Shown here: one piece after another, positions 22,297-22,315 of the stretch
Position numbering within the stretch: the stretch's first letter is position 1
Layout of the letters: each line of letters begins with the position of its first letter
DNA from: CAYJDR01 sp964368965
Lineage (GTDB): Bacteria; Chrysiogenota; Deferribacteres; Deferribacterales; Mucispirillaceae
Assembly: GCA_964368965.1 (NCBI GenBank)
Contig: CAYJDR010000036.1
Location: 1-22,315, forward strand
Length of the DNA: 22,315 bases
Direction: 5' to 3'
Position numbers and translations under genes: made by a program
Notes under the pieces: generated by a model
What the model was told of the DNA's origin: nothing
Seen by the model: the letters and a program-made list of their open reading frames with translations, nothing else
Database searches by the model: none

Positions 22297-22315
22297 CGAT
22301 TAAACTAGCGGTATT
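22289..22315 (+). terminator. Putative terminator after the methyltransferase gene
   Basis: ACCGCTAG (22289-22296) and CTAGCGGT (22305-22312) form a perfect 8-bp stem with an 8-base loop. The stem's left arm contains the TAG stop. The window ends three bases later, so the T run cannot be checked. Confidence 0.65.

Noticed and set aside
1..22315. CRISPR arrays, rRNA genes, selenocysteine codons or retron-type reverse transcriptase
   Set aside because: No regularly spaced repeats, no rRNA-like sequence, no in-frame TGA in the molybdoenzyme and no reverse-transcriptase motif were found.

Overview
The window looks like an AT-rich Gram-negative chromosome segment. It has a twin-arginine-exported molybdoenzyme, O-antigen-type envelope sugar-modification genes and several Sec signal peptides. 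The lineage cannot be fixed from sequence alone. The two tRNAs differ in whether they encode CCA, and the gene mix (reductase, ankyrin protein, immunity-like proteins) suggests an anaerobic or facultative, possibly host-associated bacterium. A run of 100 N at 18551-18650 marks a scaffold gap, so this is a draft assembly.

1-5146 (+ strand): an envelope glycan-modification operon. It holds the 3' end of a GtrB-like bactoprenol glycosyltransferase, a polytopic GT-C-like protein, an AlgI-type MBOAT O-acyltransferase and a membrane-anchored SGNH-type protein. The second and fourth genes end in near-identical ~125-residue C-terminal domains with a W-G-R-W-T-D motif. The likely scheme is that GtrB charges undecaprenyl phosphate, the GT-C protein transfers the sugar outside the membrane, and the MBOAT/SGNH pair O-acylates the glycan.

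5449-10505: a compact ~5 kb integrative element in the 3' end of an elongator-type tRNA-Met(CAU). Both att copies (TGGCGGTACAGG) are present. Near each end lies an 18-bp CCCC..TACCCCCA repeat that may be an integrase arm site. Genes, all on the minus strand from the tRNA inward: a P4-type tyrosine integrase, an unknown gene overlapping it, a 59-residue AlpA-like regulator, a rolling-circle HUH Rep, a small unknown gene and an exported cargo protein. A hairpin-rich non-coding end (5612-5948) is a candidate origin or structured RNA. The left junction still carries the ancestral tRNA end, a CCA triplet and a terminator; the present tRNA has lost both.

10577-13707: tRNA-fMet with a strong promoter, an unknown protein with its own promoter, a HEAT/DUF4303-like/SUKH-like (polyimmunity-style) protein and a secreted protein with a C-type-lectin-like end.

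13719-17386: a two-gene dmsAB-type operon closed by a terminator, with no DmsC anchor or DmsD chaperone in the window. The catalytic subunit has an altered Fe-S ligand pattern.

17510-22315: an immunity-like protein and an exported DUF3298/ankyrin protein, each cut by the assembly gap, then a divergently transcribed operon of a DUF4391 protein and a CmoM/SmtA-like SAM methyltransferase ending in a terminator.
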